Below are positions 35,305 to 37,854 of a stretch of DNA of 37,854 bases, piece by piece. The stretch's first letter is position 1, and each line of letters begins with the position of its first letter. Source of the DNA: Frankia sp. R82 (GTDB taxonomy: Bacteria > Actinomycetota > Actinomycetes > Frankiales > Frankiaceae); assembly GCF_023716925.1 (NCBI RefSeq), contig NZ_JAMQQG010000041.1, positions 1 to 37,854 on the forward strand, written 5' to 3'. Below the pieces are notes generated by a model. That model made no database searches and was not told where the DNA came from. It was given only the letters and a program-made list of their open reading frames with translations. The position numbers and the translations under genes are program-made.

Positions 35305-36327
35305 TCATTGCGACTGTATTTTCCACAACGAGATTCGGTAGTCCGAATTCGCACCATGCGTGGTTGCCAGAATTCCCCCAGCGGGACTGAAAGCGGCAGA
35401 AGCCATGAATCCTGTATGTGGAAGATGAGCATCCACAGGGACGGGGGAATCACTGCGGCGAATGTCCCAGAGCACCTGATCTGGCTGGCTACCACCTGCC
35501 GCAAGAAGATGGCCGTTCGGGCTGAAAGCCACCGCGGTGACATCACTCTGCGAACGCTCGATTCCCGCCACTCGGGCTATGGATGCGGGATCAGCCACAT
35601 TCCAGACTTCCGTGACTCCTGCCGTCTCCCCATTCTTTGTTACCGCCAGCATGGTTCCGTTCGAATTAAAAGATAATCCGTGCGCACCCAGGTCCGCATG
35701 AATTCCCGTAAAATTCGATACCTGTCGCGGATGGCGGGAATCAGCGACATCCCAAAGAATCACCGACTCACCCCATCCAGCCGAGGCGAGAATATGACCG
35801 TACGGGCTGAATAAAACGGTCGTTCCGACATCAAGCTCTCTGTATTTTCCTGGCTTCATATGCGCCATTCGAGTGGGCGAAGAGCTTCTTTTTATATTCC
35901 AAAGAACAATATCTCGCTCCAGAGTTGCGCTGGCCAGAAGTTCGCCGTCGAGGTCGAAAGAAAGGCTGGTCGCAAGGCCGTTCACCGCCATCTTTTTAAT
36001 CCGCTCCGGGTGCAACGGATCTGCGATGTTCCACAGACTTATCCTGTTGTCATCCGTCGCGAGCGCAATCGTATCCCCTCGCTCGTTCAAGGCACCACAT
36101 TCAAGACAATTCCTGCCAGCAGAGAAGGTGGCACATGGACGCGGAGTTTCCGGACTCTCAAGATCCCATAGGATGACTTTCCCATCACCGTCAGCCGCTA
36201 CCAGAATCCGACCATCGGCGACGAAGGCGAGAAATTTGATCCAGTGCTGGTGAGCAGATATCTCCGTAACCGGACGAACGATGAAATTCTTACCTCTCTC
36301 CGGGTCAAGGTCGTAAGAATATTCCAT
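35305..36327 (-). CDS. WD40 seven-blade beta-propeller protein B
   Basis: 340 residues from ATG 36327, set by GGGGAG 6 bases upstream. Seven WD40 blades with the actinobacterial W-D-x-x-D-P-x-x-P ending: VILWDLESPETPRP, ISLWNIADPLHPERI, IVLWNIKRSSSPTRM, VILWDVADSRHPRQV, TEVWNVADPASIARV, VLWDIRRSDSPVPV, ISLWKIQSQ. It consists of the propeller only: no signal peptide, membrane helix or NTPase domain. Such repeats usually sit at the C-terminus of large STAND NTPases, so this may be a detached sensor domain. Blades align one-to-one with protein A, showing tandem gene duplication. Base composition is well below the rest of the window. Confidence 0.82.
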   Translation of the reverse strand: MEYSYDLDPERGKNFIVRPVTEISAHQHWIKFLAFVADGRILVAADGDGKVILWDLESPETPRPCATFSAGRNCLECGALNERGDTIALATDDNRISLWNIADPLHPERIKKMAVNGLATSLSFDLDGELLASATLERDIVLWNIKRSSSPTRMAHMKPGKYRELDVGTTVLFSPYGHILASAGWGESVILWDVADSRHPRQVSNFTGIHADLGAHGLSFNSNGTMLAVTKNGETAGVTEVWNVADPASIARVAGIERSQSDVTAVAFSPNGHLLAAGGSQPDQVLWDIRRSDSPVPVDAHLPHTGFMASAAFSPAGGILATTHGANSDYRISLWKIQSQ

Positions 36328-36502
36328 TCGGTACTCCCCAAGCCTCTCGTCGAGAGCGGGCCACAAAATCTAGCAGCCGTAGTCCCAGTGGCTGGCAAGG
36401 CGCCACCGGGTCTTTTTCGGGCAAATAATGAGGCGGCCAGAAGGCCGCTGTCCGGCACTTCCTGCCCGAAGCGATCGACGCGTTGACGAAGGAGGAAGTC
36501 AT

Positions 36503-37501
36503 CTATCTAATCGGGAAGAGCTCATCGAGGTTCCAGAGCATAAGGCGGAAATCTGGCTTCTCGGCTGCGTGGGTGCTGACAAGCAGCCTGGAGTTGGCAC
36601 TGAATGACGCTCTGGTTAGAAAACCAAAATCTCCCAAACGGATATCTACCGGCACGGGGCGAGAAGGATCGCTCACGTTCCACATCGACACACCAGCATC
36701 CGGACCTTCTGCGGCGAGTAGTTTTCCTCTCGGACTGAAGGCTACGACCGAGATTGTGTCACCCGGCCGTTTAATGCTGGAAACAAGTCGAACTTTGAGA
36801 GGATCGGAAACATCCCAAAGATTCGCCACTCCCCCAGTCGAAAGAATCTCGCTTGTTCCAAGAATACTTCCGTCCGGACTGAAAGACAGAGAATAAACTC
36901 CAACATCCGCATATTCTGAAGCGAACGAAGCGATTCTCTTGGGACGCCTTGAATCGGAAACTTCCCACAAAATTACACCGCTGTCCCAGCCAGTAGTAGC
37001 GAGGAGGCTGCCATCCGGACTAAAAGCCATCGCTGCCGCCATTTCCAGGCGCATCAGCTGGCCAGCGGTTGGCGGCTCCATGGTCACAAGACGCCTGGGG
37101 GACGAATTTTCAGAGACATCCCAGATACTTATTCGATTACCCATCTCGGCAATGGCCAGCCGTTCTCCGCCATGACTGAAAGCCAATCGCATCACCGGCT
37201 CAACGGCAGGCAGGACTGCCAGTCTCTCGATCTCCGGGAGATTCGCGACATTCAAGAGAACTGTTCCTCGATTGCCGTTTTCTGCCGCAAGGACCGTTCC
37301 GGAGGGATTCAACTCAGCTGTGTATACCAACCCAGAGCAGACAGCGAGAGAGACGATCTTTCTAGGTCTATCTGGATTCTCGATGTTCCATGCAATCAGC
37401 TTGTTCTGACTACCCGTTGAGATCAAAATTCTGTTGTCGACATCGAAGCCGGCATAAGTTATTCGATAGCGATGCTTCTTAAGAATCGAGGCGGGCTTCA
37501 T
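36503..37501 (-). CDS. WD40 seven-blade beta-propeller protein A
   Basis: 332 residues from ATG 37501 (no good ribosome binding site visible). Seven blades: LIAWNIENPDRPRKI, VLLNVANLPEIERL, ISIWDVSENSSPRRL, VILWEVSDSRRPKRI, ANLWDVSDPLKVRLV, VSMWNVSDPSRPVPV, LMLWNLDELFPIR. The five C-terminal blades match protein B segment by segment (e.g. TTGWDSGVILWEVSDSRRP against SAGWGESVILWDVADSRHP). No other domain is present. Lower G+C and frequent AGA, AGG and ATA codons indicate foreign origin. Likely role: a protein-interaction or ligand-sensing scaffold; the partner is unknown. Confidence 0.82.
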   Translation of the reverse strand: MKPASILKKHRYRITYAGFDVDNRILISTGSQNKLIAWNIENPDRPRKIVSLAVCSGLVYTAELNPSGTVLAAENGNRGTVLLNVANLPEIERLAVLPAVEPVMRLAFSHGGERLAIAEMGNRISIWDVSENSSPRRLVTMEPPTAGQLMRLEMAAAMAFSPDGSLLATTGWDSGVILWEVSDSRRPKRIASFASEYADVGVYSLSFSPDGSILGTSEILSTGGVANLWDVSDPLKVRLVSSIKRPGDTISVVAFSPRGKLLAAEGPDAGVSMWNVSDPSRPVPVDIRLGDFGFLTRASFSANSRLLVSTHAAEKPDFRLMLWNLDELFPIR

Positions 37502-37854
37502 GATCTACTTTCGCGAAAAGCAGCCGACATCATAAGACAGCAATCGGGCAACCGGAAGGCTGGCCCCAGGTGGTCGAACTAGCCACAACCGTTCATTGGA
37601 TAGCGGATTCCACACCATAGGGTTTTAGCAGTTCTCCGGCCACGCGCACCCCGATTCACTCCTTTCCATTTTGACCATTTTACGCCATTTGCATGAGCAA
37701 AGTCGAGCTCCGCTCGGAAAATTCCATCCCATACCGGAGAATGTGGGTTGCTGACCGCTATCAGAGCGTCGCCCCGCCGGAATCCGTCAAGCTGTTTGAG
37801 GCAGTGTTGTTCGAAAACTAGCTACTTGTCGGTTCCGGGTCTGGCTGCTCCTCG
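37502..37854. other. Region upstream of WD40 protein A
   Basis: Mixed base composition with A/T-rich patches (e.g. around 37665-37690), likely holding the promoter of the leftward WD40 genes. The only frame of note is a 42-codon one on the + strand at 37693-37821. Confidence 0.4.
37693..37821 (+). CDS. Possible small protein, 42 residues
   Basis: ATG 37693 to TAG 37819: MSKVELRSENSIPYRRMWVA, then DRYQSVAPPESVKLFEAVLF. No clear ribosome binding site. It could be a short gene or the start of a truncated one; I do not recognise it. Confidence 0.25.
   Translation: MSKVELRSENSIPYRRMWVADRYQSVAPPESVKLFEAVLFEN

Overview
The window is high-G+C actinobacterial DNA (by eye about 70% G+C, with strong G/C at third codon positions). 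Three things together point to Frankia or a close relative: a complete NifJ-type pyruvate:ferredoxin oxidoreductase, an F420-type luciferase-like oxidoreductase, and paired DUF222/13E12 HNH nucleases. This assignment is inference; no rRNA or other species marker is present.

Layout. 1-842: no convincing gene. 843-2683: a secreted, C-terminally anchored repeat protein overlapping a class F-type sortase. 2786-4461: an SGNH hydrolase and an FMN reductase, divergent. 4472-5125: an AlkB-type DNA repair dioxygenase with a LexA-like box at its start. 5235-7037: an ABC ATPase remnant and a 14-helix MFS exporter with a 24-bp palindromic operator. 7123-9371: an acyltransferase remnant coupled to an LLM oxidoreductase, then a TetR regulator. 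9372-10268: a gene graveyard with LuxR and P450 remnants. 10269-14137: a CDF metal transporter, an SDR and a membrane Ser/Thr kinase. 14166-16042: a DUF222-HNH nuclease with a LexA-like box, bracketed by two copies of one 16-bp palindrome. 16110-17778: an ABM-like protein, a HisC remnant and a nitrobindin-like protein. 17889-23811: nifJ and nadE, divergent. 24034-27924: a Pro-rich membrane protein, a DUF4232 lipoprotein, a TerD/DUF2510/HNH fusion and a small ABM-like protein. 28219-30064: a second DUF222-HNH nuclease whose upstream region holds a LexA-like box and two DnaA boxes. 30065-32871: a DrrAB-type ABC exporter divergent from its likely TetR regulator. 32860-33960: decayed genes. 33964-37501: a lower-G+C island with three seven-bladed WD40 paralogs and an IS630-type transposase remnant.

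Themes. (1) A candidate DNA-damage set: the AlkB homolog and both DUF222-HNH nucleases each carry a near-perfect TCGAAC-N4-GTTCGA box, and one nuclease promoter also has two exact DnaA boxes. (2) A five-part TerD/DUF2510/zinc/HNH fusion that looks like a stress or conflict effector. (3) Short tandem duplications, mostly of exactly 15 bp but unrelated in sequence, recur in about ten loci, usually at protein N-termini, linkers or leaders. (4) Many remnants (ABC, E2, LuxR, P450, AAA, HisC, IS630, a frameshifted membrane protein, two genes cut by TAG), suggesting ongoing decay of an accessory region.
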